Below, piece after piece: positions 24,235-33,081 of a stretch of 34,643 nucleotides of DNA. Made by a program: the position numbers and the translations under genes. The notes beneath the pieces are model-generated. The model was not told the origin of the DNA, searched no databases, and saw only the letters and a program-made list of their open reading frames with translations. Position 1 is the stretch's first letter; every line of letters begins with the position of its first letter. The DNA comes from Planctomycetota bacterium (GTDB lineage Bacteria; Planctomycetota; Planctomycetia; Planctomycetales; Planctomycetaceae), in assembly GCA_003670925.1 (NCBI GenBank), contig QWQG01000252.1, positions 1 to 34,643 on the forward strand, written 5' to 3'.

Positions 24235-24720
24235 ATGCCAATAAATTCTGGACCTTCAGACTCACTTTTGCCGCCGACGGTGATCGTCGTGCATCCGCGC
24301 GAACGACGCAGCAAGTGTTCAGTGGAACCCTTGCGCGGCCGGGATGGTATTGTTTTCTGCACGTTTCCGCATCCAGTGCCAATTGATATCGCCGGCTATG
24401 TGCGACTGGGGATCGGGGGCCCGGTTTTATCAGAAGCAGATCGTGATCGCGGACTCTTGCTGCTCGATGGAACCTGGCGACTGGCCGCGCGGATGGAACC
24501 GTTTTATCAGCATCTCGAAGTCCGATCACTGCCCCTCGTACAGACCGCGTATCCTCGCAAGTCCGAAGTTTATGCGGACCCCAGCGAGGGTCTCGCCACG
24601 ATCGAAGCGCTCTACACAGCCTTGCGACTGCTCAAGCGCGACACTGCCGGCCTGCTGAATCACTACCATTGGCGTGAGCAATTTTTGGACTTCAATCCGT
24701 GGCTGAAAATAGCGACATAG
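24235..24720 (+). CDS. TSR3/DTW-family aminocarboxypropyltransferase-like protein
   Basis: The 161-residue protein contains [36 protein letters not shown] and [10 protein letters not shown]. This fits the TDD superfamily (TSR3, DTWD1/2, TapT) of SAM-dependent enzymes that add a 3-amino-3-carboxypropyl group to RNA. The C-terminal 'F.W...FL..N' block is closer to TSR3 (18S rRNA acp modification in eukaryotes and archaea) than to bacterial tRNA TapT. The [10 protein letters not shown] start also recalls TSR3's H-x-x-K-C-S. An RNA-modifying role is therefore likely; which RNA is unknown. Confidence 0.75.
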   Translation: MPINSGPSDSLLPPTVIVVHPRERRSKCSVEPLRGRDGIVFCTFPHPVPIDIAGYVRLGIGGPVLSEADRDRGLLLLDGTWRLAARMEPFYQHLEVRSLPLVQTAYPRKSEVYADPSEGLATIEALYTALRLLKRDTAGLLNHYHWREQFLDFNPWLKIAT

Positions 24721-24732
24721 CGACATAGCGAC
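24709..24732 (+). repeat. Three tandem copies of an 8-bp unit over a stop codon
   Basis: ATAGCGAC is repeated three times at 24709-24716, 24717-24724 and 24725-24732. The TAG stop of the TSR3-like gene lies in the second unit. Unit length is not a multiple of three, so slippage here would alter the C-terminus. Confidence 0.85.
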
Positions 24733-25383
24733 ACTCGCTTCATCGCCGATGGTGCAACTGCGGCGAAACCAGCGGGGATTTTTAGGAGAGAATTGATGCG
24801 TGTCGTAAAATTCACCCCTAAAGCTAGAGTGTGCGGTAATCATTCGCAGGTGGCTGTTCCGCAGATGAACGACTCTTGCACACGGAAAAACATCGCCCCA
24901 TGCCGTGTTTTGGTGGGACATGTGGCCGAATCTGACCGCGCCGGGCATTGGAATCGGCCCCTCTGCTTATCGACCGGAACGTGAAAGAGCCGATCGCCAA
25001 ATAACCGCCCCGCCTCCTTCAAATTCGGTTGCGCGGATTCGGCGGGCCCCATTGGCAAAATTAGCCTCTTTGGTCAATTGGAACATGCTCAACGATTATG
25101 CGATATTGGAAGATCCGACGGGATACAGCCACGAAACTTTTGAATTGTGGCGTTCCGGCAGTTCTGGTTCTGGACGTACACCGAAAAACCTGTCATCTTA
25201 TAACAGTTTTCCGAAGGTTCCCGAGATATCATTCGGTTTTCAAGGGTAACCCTCGGCGGGCCAGGATCGGCTCGAATCGTGTTCTGACTTGCAGCTTGAA
25301 ACAGCTGACGTTTCTAGGATGGTGCAAGTTTGAATTCCCCAAAAACCAACGAGACATCGACGTCTTCCTGTCTGGGTGAGCCT
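24721..25383. other. Mostly empty 660-base region before the HEAT-like gene
   Basis: Apart from the 8-bp repeat and the short ORF at 24796, I see nothing with coding character. Several short frames exist on both strands but lack ribosome sites and have shadow-like composition. No promoter or RNA gene is recognised. Confidence 0.4.
24796..24984 (+). CDS. Possible small protein, 62 residues, unknown
   Basis: The ORF begins MRVVKFTPKARVCGNHSQ and ends LCLSTGT. Its one strong point is the ribosome binding site: TTTTTAGGAGAG ends six bases before the ATG, much better than most genes here. The product has four Cys and three His and no signal peptide or domain. Composition is otherwise ordinary. 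It could be a real small gene or a decayed one; comparative evidence is needed. Confidence 0.3.
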   Translation: MRVVKFTPKARVCGNHSQVAVPQMNDSCTRKNIAPCRVLVGHVAESDRAGHWNRPLCLSTGT

Positions 25384-26763
25384 ATGCCTGTTGTTGCCCG
25401 CTGCATTCAGACCCTGAGCGGTATTGTGGCTGTCAGCCAATACCCCTTGATCGTCCTCGCGATCTGCTGTTCTTGGCACGGATTCGTTCATACCCAAGAA
25501 GCTAACGCGACTGCGGTCAGCGACGAACCCGCTCCGCCGGACGTCGCCGCGCAGGTGCCGGCTGGGGCTGATCCACCTGCTCCCGAAAATCCAAACCAAG
25601 ACTGCATGCCTAAGATCATCGATCAGCAGGCGCTGACGCGCAAGATTCGTGACATCAATAATCCGCTCGCACGTTTGCCTGAAGCAGAGTACCAGAAATT
25701 GCGGCGCCCTGTTGCAACTGGGATTCAATCCGGCGCAGAAAGCGCTGCAGATCTTGAGAACCTGAGGCTTGTATTGAAACAACGACTGTTTCAGGCGACT
25801 GATCCAGCGTTTGTGGCTGAACCTGATAACGTCAAGAATTTGTTCAACGAAATGGACCGCGAAATTCGCGGTGCCGGTAGCAATGCTGGAAACGCCCAAC
25901 GCACGAAGTCGTATCGCCAAAAATACTGTGATGCGGTGCTGGCTGTGGCAAAGCCTTTGTTTGATAACAATCTGGATGCCCGCTCGATCGCAATTCAGGT
26001 CGTCAAGGAATTGTATATCAATAAGAACGCAGCAGGGCTAACGGAGAATCATAGCGAATCCATGGCTGCGTTGGTTGCGATCCTTCAGAATCCTGAGCAA
26101 CCTGATTCAGTCAAAGTAATGGCGACGGGCGCGATTCGTTATGTTTTGTCAAACACTTCTGTGATTCCGCAGGAACAGGATAGCGTGAGTGATACGATCG
26201 CAGCAGAACTCGATCGTCCCTGCACTGAAATCCCTTATCAACTGCTCTTGGTTGATACGCTATTTAGCGTGACACAGCCGCGCAGATCGACCGGTCGGCG
26301 AGAAACCAACGTCTTGCGGACGTTTGTCAAACTTGTCGATGATAAAGAACGGCCGCTAGAGGTCCGTTGTCGTGCCGCCTTCGGAATTGGCCAAGGGGCC
26401 TACGACGCCAAAGTGGATTTTGATGCGCTCACCTGGAAAGTGGCCAATTTGGCTCTGCAAGCCAGCGTGATGTTCAATCAAGCCCCAGGGGATCCGGCAT
26501 GGCAGCAATGCGGAGTCGATTTATTCTTTGCTTATCGCCATATCGACAAGACCGGTCTGGCAAAACAACCACCCATGCTACCACAGGGCATGATGAACCG
26601 CGCGGCGGCATCGGCCCCGGTGAATGAGTCCGGTAGTCTCGCTGCTTTCAAAATCGCCGTGCCTCTGGTTGTGAACAATGCCAAAATCCCACAGGCTGAT
26701 CAAGTGGCATTGGAGGCTTGGATCACGGCCAATCAGGCGCTACAGAACAAGCCCTGGGAATAG
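25384..26763 (+). CDS. Exported HEAT-like alpha-helical hypothetical protein
   Basis: The 459-residue protein has a hydrophobic N-terminal segment (YPLIVLAICCSWHGFVH, about residues 22-38) acting as signal or anchor. An acidic Pro/Ala-rich linker follows, then about 370 residues of helical repeats. Phrases such as ARSIAIQVVKELYI, SVKVMATGAIRYVL and LEVRCRAAFGIGQ resemble HEAT/armadillo repeat helices. No catalytic motif is visible. It is probably periplasmic and mediates protein contacts. I use the ATG at 25384; a TTG at 25330 in frame would add 18 polar residues that do not look like a signal peptide start. The next gene is convergent. Confidence 0.65.
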   Translation: MPVVARCIQTLSGIVAVSQYPLIVLAICCSWHGFVHTQEANATAVSDEPAPPDVAAQVPAGADPPAPENPNQDCMPKIIDQQALTRKIRDINNPLARLPEAEYQKLRRPVATGIQSGAESAADLENLRLVLKQRLFQATDPAFVAEPDNVKNLFNEMDREIRGAGSNAGNAQRTKSYRQKYCDAVLAVAKPLFDNNLDARSIAIQVVKELYINKNAAGLTENHSESMAALVAILQNPEQPDSVKVMATGAIRYVLSNTSVIPQEQDSVSDTIAAELDRPCTEIPYQLLLVDTLFSVTQPRRSTGRRETNVLRTFVKLVDDKERPLEVRCRAAFGIGQGAYDAKVDFDALTWKVANLALQASVMFNQAPGDPAWQQCGVDLFFAYRHIDKTGLAKQPPMLPQGMMNRAAASAPVNESGSLAAFKIAVPLVVNNAKIPQADQVALEAWITANQALQNKPWE

Positions 26764-26817
26764 GGCCGAGAGCAGACGGTTTCCTCAATCCTGACCAGTG
26801 CTGGAAAGCACTACGAT

Positions 26818-27393
26818 CTATGCGCCGGTGTTTCGGGGCTCCCACAATACGTCATTCCGGCCATCGTCATTTGCCGCTCGTGCAAGGACAAACAACAGGT
26901 CTGAAAGTCGGTTCAGGCAAATAGCGATCGCAGGATTTAACGGCTCCGTTTCCTGCATTCGCAAGACATCCAGTTCCGCACGTCGACAGACACTGCGTGC
27001 GAGATGCAATTGAGCCGCAGCCAGTGAACCGCCGGGCAGAATGAAACTGTTGAGCGGTGCCTGACGTTCTGCAAAACGGTCGATCACTCGCTCTAGGTGT
27101 TCAGCATCGCCGCTTGACAGTCGCGTCTGCAGCAAATCAGGTTCTCCAAGGGAGGGGAGTGAAACACACAAATCCGCCCCAAGGTCGAACAGGAACTGCT
27201 GCAGCTCGCGCAATACTTTGCTGAGTTCTTCCGTTGTCCCCGCGGAAATCGCCAAACCGATCGCACAATTGGTTTCATCAACCGAACCGCCAGCGATAAT
27301 TCGAACGTGCAGTTTGCTAACACGCAACCCATCCCCCGTACTGGTCATCCCGCCATCGCCGCCCCGTGTGTAAATCCGATCAAGTCGAACCAT
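26818..27393 (-). CDS. PduO-type ATP:cob(I)alamin adenosyltransferase
   Basis: The 191-residue protein has the PduO/MMAB signature near its start, R-I-Y-T-R-G-G-D-G-G-M-T-S-T-G-D-G (ATP binding). It also has V-D-E-T-N-C-A-I-G, F-I-L-P-G-G-S-x-A-A-A-Q-L-H-L-A-R-S-V-C-R-R-A-E, and L-N-R-L-S-D-L-L-F-V-L-A-R. It transfers adenosyl from ATP to cob(I)alamin, making coenzyme B12 for mutases and related radical enzymes. The Met at 27393 fits the family start; a longer in-frame extension to 27504 would overlap the next gene and is not family-like. Length is normal. No B12 riboswitch is seen. It follows the small membrane protein on the same strand after 107 bases. Confidence 0.93.
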   Translation of the reverse strand: MVRLDRIYTRGGDGGMTSTGDGLRVSKLHVRIIAGGSVDETNCAIGLAISAGTTEELSKVLRELQQFLFDLGADLCVSLPSLGEPDLLQTRLSSGDAEHLERVIDRFAERQAPLNSFILPGGSLAAAQLHLARSVCRRAELDVLRMQETEPLNPAIAICLNRLSDLLFVLARAANDDGRNDVLWEPRNTGA

Positions 27394-27500
27394 AAAAAAA
27401 GTTCTATATGCTGAGTTTAGAAAGGTAAAGCATGGAGCGTTCAGCCTTGGGTTACAGACCCAGTCGCTCAATCTGCCACGGGCAAGAATGCAATCGGGAG

Positions 27501-28067
27501 TCACTCTCCGTTCGCATACATGACGCGCAATTGATCAAAAAACGGCTGTTTGAATCCTTTGAGCCAGAATTTAATCCCGTTTTCGTGACGAACGGCTTTG
27601 AGCGGTGGTTGACCCAAGATCAGCAGACCCAAGGCACAGATCACGCTGATAACTCCCAGCGACACCAGAATCCCGGGCATCTCCGAATTGGCGCCAGCGA
27701 TCACGAGAATAATTCCCCCGACGAGACTCACCAGTCCCGCAAAGGTCATCCAGCGTTTTCGATTTCGAAGTTTCCGCGATAAATAGAAATTGGTTTTGCA
27801 TTGTTTGCGGAGTAGCAGGTAGACGATCAATAAAACCAGAACACCGACAAACAGCGTGATGTAGATCCACTTTGGCACCCACGTCATCGTTTTCGTCATC
27901 AGCACGACATCCTCAGTCTCACCGGTGATGACACAGATGGCCGGCAGAGCCACCGGTGTGCCGCACATGATGAGATTGCCATCCACGTAGAAGCGCTCTG
28001 TCGGGTAACCGGACTGTGCAAGCCCACTTACCGATTCGGGCACAGCATACGGATTTTCTTCTAACAC
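27501..28067 (-). CDS. Small three-helix membrane protein, unknown
   Basis: This is a 188-residue protein with a polar N-terminus (EENPYAVPES, a start commonly seen in planctomycete membrane proteins). A short beta-like region with two Cys follows (MCGTPVALPAICVITGE). Three transmembrane segments are visible at about 67-86, 106-125 and 130-151, with a basic tail. No named family is recognised. A GTG start at 28067 is supported by GGGAG six bases upstream. It could be co-transcribed with the downstream cobalamin adenosyltransferase, but no functional link is evident. Confidence 0.75.
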   Translation of the reverse strand: MLEENPYAVPESVSGLAQSGYPTERFYVDGNLIMCGTPVALPAICVITGETEDVVLMTKTMTWVPKWIYITLFVGVLVLLIVYLLLRKQCKTNFYLSRKLRNRKRWMTFAGLVSLVGGIILVIAGANSEMPGILVSLGVISVICALGLLILGQPPLKAVRHENGIKFWLKGFKQPFFDQLRVMYANGE

Positions 28068-28158
28068 GAGTTACTCCCTTTGAATTCCAGCATGAGAAGA
28101 CACGAGACCCGCAATGATACGCTGCCGCACATCCCATTGGGCAAGCCAGCTGATTTCA

Positions 28159-28176
28159 AATCTGAAATTTCAGATT
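28159..28176. repeat. Perfect 18-bp palindrome after the oxidoreductase gene
   Basis: AATCTGAAATTTCAGATT is its own reverse complement at 28159-28176. Its last bases overlap the stop codon of the Gfo/Idh/MocA gene. It is AT-rich, unlike its surroundings. It may be a regulator-binding site for the next gene, or the foot of a terminator, though no T-run follows. Confidence 0.8.
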
Positions 28177-29284
28177 AGTCCGTGATTTCCTCAGGACTCA
28201 CAGCGCGGTGTTCGGCGGCGGACAGGTAGCACGCGTCCACCAGAGCCATCGTATTCAGATTGTCACGCGCGTTGATCGTAGGCTTGCGTTTCTGTTCCAA
28301 CGCGCACATTAACTCGGCCATCGGCCCGATAAACGCATCGGGAAACCACACACTGTCCCAACGCGGCGAATGCCATTCGCCGTTGTCATGCACGGTCGAA
28401 TAGTCAATCGTACTGGGGACTCGATCAGGATATCCCGGCCAGCCAATTGTGCCTCGCGCGATGCCTGCAGTACCTTCGACACGCCAGCGGATGCCGATGT
28501 CGGAGGCACTGCCTTCCCGCGCCGGACCACTCCAGACGTCATCCCACGAAGACGCTCGAACACCGCTGGGGAACTCCAGAATGTACAACGCGATCCCGTC
28601 ACGATGAGCGAACTTCTGTGCCGTTCGCGGATCAGGCGCGACGCTGGCGAAGACTCGTTCCGGTTCACCCAGCCAGTAACGAAACGTATCCAGATGATGG
28701 ATGCTCATGATCCGCAGCGTGACCCAGCCCTGACGCTCTTGCCATGGCATCCAGTGCGGAATCGCCCGCATCTCGATGGTTGCCAGCACCGGTGTTCCCA
28801 GCGTTCCCATGGCAATCAATTCGTGACAGGCATGGACCGACTGGTCAAAACGCATGTTCTGATTGACGGCCAGCACGATCCCCGCGTCTTCGCACAACTG
28901 TACAAGTTCCCGCGCCTCCCGATAATCGACGCCCAGCGGCTTCTGAGCCAGAATCGCCCGCAGTCGATGCGGTGCACGCACGGCGCGGCGGATCATGTCG
29001 GCCTGACAATCCGGTGGCACGGCAATATCTAGAACCTGAACCTCCGGATGCGCGACAACTTGTTCCACAGAATCAACGACGCTCGAAATGCCGTGTCGCG
29101 CTGCAACGGCGGACGCCGTGGTCCTCGTTCGCGAGGTGATGGCGACGGGATTGAGTCCATGCTGACGATACGCCACCAACTGGCAATCCGCCATAATAAA
29201 ACCCGCTCCAACACAACCAATTCCGAGCGTACGGTCAGTTGGAAGCCGGGGTTGAATGGATTCGGTGAGGCGGGACGGATGCAT
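28175..29284 (-). CDS. Gfo/Idh/MocA family oxidoreductase
   Basis: The 369-residue NAD(P)-dependent oxidoreductase has a Rossmann motif [10 protein letters not shown] (residues ~21-30). The catalytic-loop block A-Q-K-P-L-G-V-D-Y contains the family's conserved Lys of the EKP motif. The C-terminal alpha/beta dimerisation part carries H-H-L-D, where a conserved His is expected. Length is normal. The family acts on sugars and inositols; the substrate is not predictable here, and no transporter or sugar gene adjoins. AGGAGG ten bases upstream of the ATG at 29284 makes the start secure. No signal peptide, so cytoplasmic, unlike many exported planctomycete relatives. Confidence 0.9.
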   Translation of the reverse strand: MHPSRLTESIQPRLPTDRTLGIGCVGAGFIMADCQLVAYRQHGLNPVAITSRTRTTASAVAARHGISSVVDSVEQVVAHPEVQVLDIAVPPDCQADMIRRAVRAPHRLRAILAQKPLGVDYREARELVQLCEDAGIVLAVNQNMRFDQSVHACHELIAMGTLGTPVLATIEMRAIPHWMPWQERQGWVTLRIMSIHHLDTFRYWLGEPERVFASVAPDPRTAQKFAHRDGIALYILEFPSGVRASSWDDVWSGPAREGSASDIGIRWRVEGTAGIARGTIGWPGYPDRVPSTIDYSTVHDNGEWHSPRWDSVWFPDAFIGPMAELMCALEQKRKPTINARDNLNTMALVDACYLSAAEHRAVSPEEITD

Positions 29285-29391
29285 AGTGAGTGTCCCTCCT
29301 AAGACGCACGACTCAGCAGATGAAGCTCACAACGAAACCCGTGGGATTCATCAACATGTTTAAGCAGCATGCGTTCAGGGGACATCTGGGG

Positions 29392-29757
29392 CTAACTCAA
29401 CACGGCCTGCATGGCTTCGTCACGCGTTTTGTAGATCGCCCAAATTGTGTCAAGAGCCGTGATTCGCAGCAGATCCAGTGCCGTTTCGCTAGCCCCACAC
29501 AGGACTAACTCACCGCCTTTTTTCTTGACGAATTTATGGCATCGCAGCAATAGCGCGAGAAACACCGATCCAAAGTAGCCAACTCGACTCAGGTCCACTA
29601 CGACCATCGGAGTTTCTTGTGCGGCCAGCGGTTCCATTACTAAATCAGCAGCCTGTTCGACTAAATCCCAGTCGAGCAAATCGACGTTTGCCGCTGGTGT
29701 CACGACAACCGTGTTGCCATGCCATTCTATTTGAAAACTATCCAGTACTTCTGACAC
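29392..29757 (-). CDS. STAS-domain protein (anti-sigma antagonist-like)
   Basis: The 121-residue protein is almost entirely a STAS domain: [32 protein letters not shown], then [11 protein letters not shown] and a C-terminal helix. In canonical antagonists the loop reads D-S-S-G-L; here it is G-S-V-F-L, so only one serine of the pair remains. Partner switching by phosphorylation may differ. I choose the GTG at 29757 because TTGGAGGGACG places GGAGGG six bases upstream. In frame, an open extension of 107 residues reaches an ATG at 30078, but it lacks a ribosome site and looks non-coding. No kinase or phosphatase partner adjoins. Confidence 0.8.
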   Translation of the reverse strand: MSEVLDSFQIEWHGNTVVVTPAANVDLLDWDLVEQAADLVMEPLAAQETPMVVVDLSRVGYFGSVFLALLLRCHKFVKKKGGELVLCGASETALDLLRITALDTIWAIYKTRDEAMQAVLS

Positions 29758-30264
29758 AATCGTCCCTCCAAGTTTTGGCGATGATCCCGTAGGTTCAGAT
29801 AAAACGCAGGAACCACTTTTGGGAAGGCTATCGAAAGCTGGCTGCAAAGCAAGGACTGCTGCCAAAACTAGGCCAACAAGACGCGAATTCCGGCTGCCCT
29901 GAAGAAAGGACCAGCGCGGAACGGCAGGGCGATGACCGCCGATCGAAGGAATTGCTGCTGGCGGTCTCGAAGGCACAGTACCTCTTGCGGCATTGCTGAG
30001 CGACCATAATGCAACAGCGATATCCCCATTTTTGACGTTCGCAGCTGTTTTAAAAAAAGTCTGCAGTTTGTCCGCCATTTCGAGATGATTGTTGGCTGAA
30101 TACTAGGTCAGAATTCGTAAGTTTTTTCAACCTGACGCCAAAATGCGCGTCGGGTTCGACTATCCTTGAAAGTCGCAAATCCTGATTTTGTGACGTTAAT
30201 TCTTAAACCCCGGTTGGCCAACCATGGCTGATTCCGGACTCAGCCTCTCGTTGGAAATTATACA
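29758..30264. other. Divergent region between STAS and SDR genes
   Basis: Beyond the in-frame extension described for the STAS gene, I see a 12-bp palindrome at 30213-30224 and AT-rich stretches around 30050-30135 and 30180-30210 that could hold promoters. No clear -35/-10 pair or RNA gene is recognised. Confidence 0.4.
30213..30224. promoter_or_regulatory. 12-bp perfect palindrome upstream of the SDR gene
   Basis: GGTTGGCCAACC is a perfect palindrome 40 bases before the SDR start codon, flanked by an AT-rich stretch. It could be an operator for a dimeric regulator. The assignment rests on symmetry and position only. Confidence 0.3.
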
Positions 30265-30996
30265 ATGACTGATTTAACTGGGCGAGTTGCCATTATTACA
30301 GGTGCCAGCCGAGGAATCGGGTTTGGACTCGCTCAGGCTCTGCTGCACAGCGGATGCCGTGTGTGTATCTGCTCACGAGATGTAAATGGGATTACAGCGG
30401 CCGCACATCGCCTGCATGCTCAGCCTGATCAATTGCTCTCGTGCGCCGTTGACGTTGGTTGCGAGGCAGACGTACAACTCATGTTTGACGACGTCATTCG
30501 TCAATTCGGACCGCCGGACATCCTCGTAAACAATGCCGGTGCCTTCGATGGTGGCCCAGTTGAAACACTGCCACTGGAGGCTTGGAACAACGTGATTGGT
30601 TCGTGTTTGACCGGTTCATTTCTGTGCACCCGCGCCGCATTTGCATCAATGAAACCGCGCGGGCGTGGACGTATTCTAAATATCGGTTCGATCTCAGCCC
30701 AACGTCCACGGGAGAACTCGGCAGCTTACACGGCCGCAAAGTTTGGCGTGCAGGGACTCACGCACGCCACCGCACTAGAAGGCCGACGATTCGGAATTGC
30801 TGTCAGTTGCCTGCATCCGGGCAACGTGCTGGTTGAACGCCGTGTCGATTCGGGTCTGGGATCGGATGAGGAACCCATGATGGAAGTCCAAGACATCGTC
30901 CGTGCCGCAATGACGATGCTCACCATGCCCGATAACGTCAATTTTCTCGAAGCGATCGTGTTGCCGAACGCACAGCTTTATGTCGGACGAGGTTAG
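30265..30996 (+). CDS. Short-chain dehydrogenase/reductase (FabG-like SDR)
   Basis: This is a 243-residue classical SDR. It has the cofactor motif T-G-A-S-R-G-I-G (residues 12-19), D-V-G-C after beta-strand 4, N-N-A-G, the catalytic Ser in I-G-S-I-S-A, and Y-T-A-A-K with catalytic Tyr and Lys. A C-terminal P-G-N-V block follows. It is likely an NADP-dependent reductase of an alcohol or 3-oxoacyl substrate. No acyl-carrier or fatty-acid genes adjoin, so the substrate is open. GGAAA lies ten bases upstream of the ATG. It ends convergent to purA with only 78 bases between the stops. Confidence 0.9.
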   Translation: MTDLTGRVAIITGASRGIGFGLAQALLHSGCRVCICSRDVNGITAAAHRLHAQPDQLLSCAVDVGCEADVQLMFDDVIRQFGPPDILVNNAGAFDGGPVETLPLEAWNNVIGSCLTGSFLCTRAAFASMKPRGRGRILNIGSISAQRPRENSAAYTAAKFGVQGLTHATALEGRRFGIAVSCLHPGNVLVERRVDSGLGSDEEPMMEVQDIVRAAMTMLTMPDNVNFLEAIVLPNAQLYVGRG

Positions 30997-31074
30997 TGCG
31001 GTTTTTGAAAACCTGCCACAGGGGGAAAGCGTCTGAAAAAATGCGATGAGAACTCCGCGCACTCCAACGAGCCG

Positions 31075-32355
31075 TTACATCCGAATCGTTTGCGATCGAT
31101 CGGGGCCCACCGAAACCATTTCAACAGGTTTACCCACGAGTTTCTTCACATTATGGACGTATTGTTGAGCACTCGCGGGCAGATCAGAAAACTTGGTAAT
31201 GCCCGTAATATCTTCCTTCCAGCCCGGGACGCGCCGCAGCACAGGTTTCGCTGCGGCCAAATCTTCGCAACGGCTTGGAAAATCACGCGTTACGCTGCCG
31301 TTGATGTCGTACGCTTCGCAGATAAACAATTCATCGAAACCACTCAGCACATCTAACAAGGCAATCACGATCGAATCAACGCCACTGATCCGCGCACTAT
31401 ACCGCGTGGCCACTGCGTCCAGCCAGCCGCAGCGACGTGGCCGTCCTGTGACCGTCCCGAATTCGTTGCCAGCAATCCGAATGCGCTGACCAATTTCATT
31501 GTCGAGTTCCGATGGAAACGGTCCCCCACCAACACGCGTCGTATAGGCTTTGGCCACGCCGATCATTTTCTGGATTTCCCGCCCCGGCACACCGCTGCCG
31601 CTGTGGATGCCACAGCCGGAACTATTGGACGACGTGACGTAAGGAAACGTACCGTGATCGACATCCAACAGACTTCCTTGCGCGCCTTCGAACAGCAACC
31701 ACTTGCCCTGCTCCAGAGCGTCCAGCAGATAGGTCGTCGAATCGGCCACCATGGGACGAATCTTGTCGGCTACTAGCGCGTAGTCCGCAATAATTGCCTC
31801 CGTGTCCATCTGTTCGCCGTCCGGATTGAGAGCGTTCAGAATGATTTGTTTGAAGGGCACGATTTCGCGAACCTTTGACGCGAAGACATCCCGATTAATT
31901 AGATCTCCAATTCGGATCGCATGGGACCGGCCGACCTTGTCGCGGTAGCAGGTACCGATGCCACGCATGGTGGTTCCGATCGCAGCCGCACCGCGAGATT
32001 TTTCAAGAGCCGCTTCTTCCAGCAAATGCCACGGACAGATCACGTGGGCGCGATCACTGATCATCAGCCGACCACTGCAGTCGTGACCCCCAGTCGCCAG
32101 ACCGTCCAGTTCCTTCAGGACCGCGTGCGGATTGACCACGACCCCAGGCGCAATCACAGATTTCACGTGGCTCTGCAGAATTCCCGTGGGAAGCAGGCTG
32201 AGCTTATATGTTGTGCCGTCGAACTTGACCGTGTGACCGGCGTTGTTGCCGCCTTGATAGCGCACCACAATGTCATGTTTTTCCGTAAGCAGATCGACAA
32301 CTTTGCCTTTGGCCTCGTCGCCCCACTGCAATCCAATCACTGATGTTGCCGGCAC
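31075..32355 (-). CDS. purA: Adenylosuccinate synthetase PurA
   Basis: PurA couples GTP hydrolysis to joining of IMP and aspartate, the first committed step of AMP synthesis. The 426-residue protein shows [11 protein letters not shown] (P-loop, residues ~8-18), [15 protein letters not shown]-x-R-G-I-G, [24 protein letters not shown], and [10 protein letters not shown]. In the first motif Ala replaces the usual Gly of DEGKGK. I choose the GTG at 32355, which gives a start at P-A-T-S-V-I-G and a normal length. A frame open to 32430 would add 25 residues not seen in the family. An 8-bp hairpin (32442-32461) lies in its leader. Confidence 0.93.
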   Translation of the reverse strand: MPATSVIGLQWGDEAKGKVVDLLTEKHDIVVRYQGGNNAGHTVKFDGTTYKLSLLPTGILQSHVKSVIAPGVVVNPHAVLKELDGLATGGHDCSGRLMISDRAHVICPWHLLEEAALEKSRGAAAIGTTMRGIGTCYRDKVGRSHAIRIGDLINRDVFASKVREIVPFKQIILNALNPDGEQMDTEAIIADYALVADKIRPMVADSTTYLLDALEQGKWLLFEGAQGSLLDVDHGTFPYVTSSNSSGCGIHSGSGVPGREIQKMIGVAKAYTTRVGGGPFPSELDNEIGQRIRIAGNEFGTVTGRPRRCGWLDAVATRYSARISGVDSIVIALLDVLSGFDELFICEAYDINGSVTRDFPSRCEDLAAAKPVLRRVPGWKEDITGITKFSDLPASAQQYVHNVKKLVGKPVEMVSVGPDRSQTIRM

Positions 32356-33081
32356 TGAATCACTCGTCGAGAAAAGTACGTCGCACTCCTGAATGCTGCC
32401 TTCGGTAACACCCAGCAGCAGTCGTTGCAAAAAGAAACCGCACGTCGGTACACACCGACGTCCGGTCAGGAGCAGTGGTGATTGTACAGTCCCCTTTCTG
32501 ATTCAAAAGCCGACCGGGCGGTTTTTTGCGAGACAAGACGGGAGTGCTTGGCCGTGCCGCTTGCCAAGCTTCGGCAGAATTGAGAAAGCCCGATCACAGG
32601 TGGCCGCCACGTCAGGCGGCGACATGTGAATACTCAATTGAATCACACCAAATTCACCTGAATCGAATGCCTCGCCGCAGAATAATAAGGATAAAAGCAC
32701 GATGCACGGCTCACGGTGAGTCATCATCTGGCTGCAGACGGTCTAAGTTTAAGGCGTCAAGGCTCCCAGCAGAGATGTGTTCATATGTGCATTAATTCGC
32801 CGTTTCGCTGGGAATTTCCCCCGCTGAGTCTCGCAAAATCTCACTCTGGATCGAAATCGCCTCTGACATTTGTGTCAAGCGTGCAATTGCGTTAAACTTC
32901 TGCGTTTTCGAAATCCGAAGGTTAGCCGGAAAGCGATTTCTGCGCAGCGGCTACGGATTATCTCAGTGCTTAAAGAATCAAATTGTAATTGATTTTCCAG
33001 CTCGCTGGTCAATCAGAGATAATTTACGACGGTGGCGGTTTGCTCCAGCGTGTTTTTGGGACTTGTCAGGAAACTAACGAA
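32356..33081. other. Divergent region between purA and the TPR-alphaCTD gene
   Basis: On the purA leader side a hairpin ACGTCGGT-ACAC-ACCGACGT (32442-32461) is followed, on the minus strand, by a C/T-rich tract (GCGGTTTCTTTTT). It resembles a weak terminator or attenuator. A shorter GCCGCC/GGCGGC hairpin lies at 32603-32620. No ORF with coding character, and no riboswitch class that I recognise. The purine-gene context makes the leader worth checking. Confidence 0.4.

Noticed and set aside
24905-25249. 114-residue ORF before the HEAT-like gene
   Set aside because: No ribosome site, no recognisable motif, and composition like the overlapping shadow frames.
27394-27504. 37-residue N-terminal extension of the cobalamin adenosyltransferase
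   Set aside because: The family begins at the MVRLDRIYTR motif; the extension overlaps the upstream gene's stop and is not conserved-looking.
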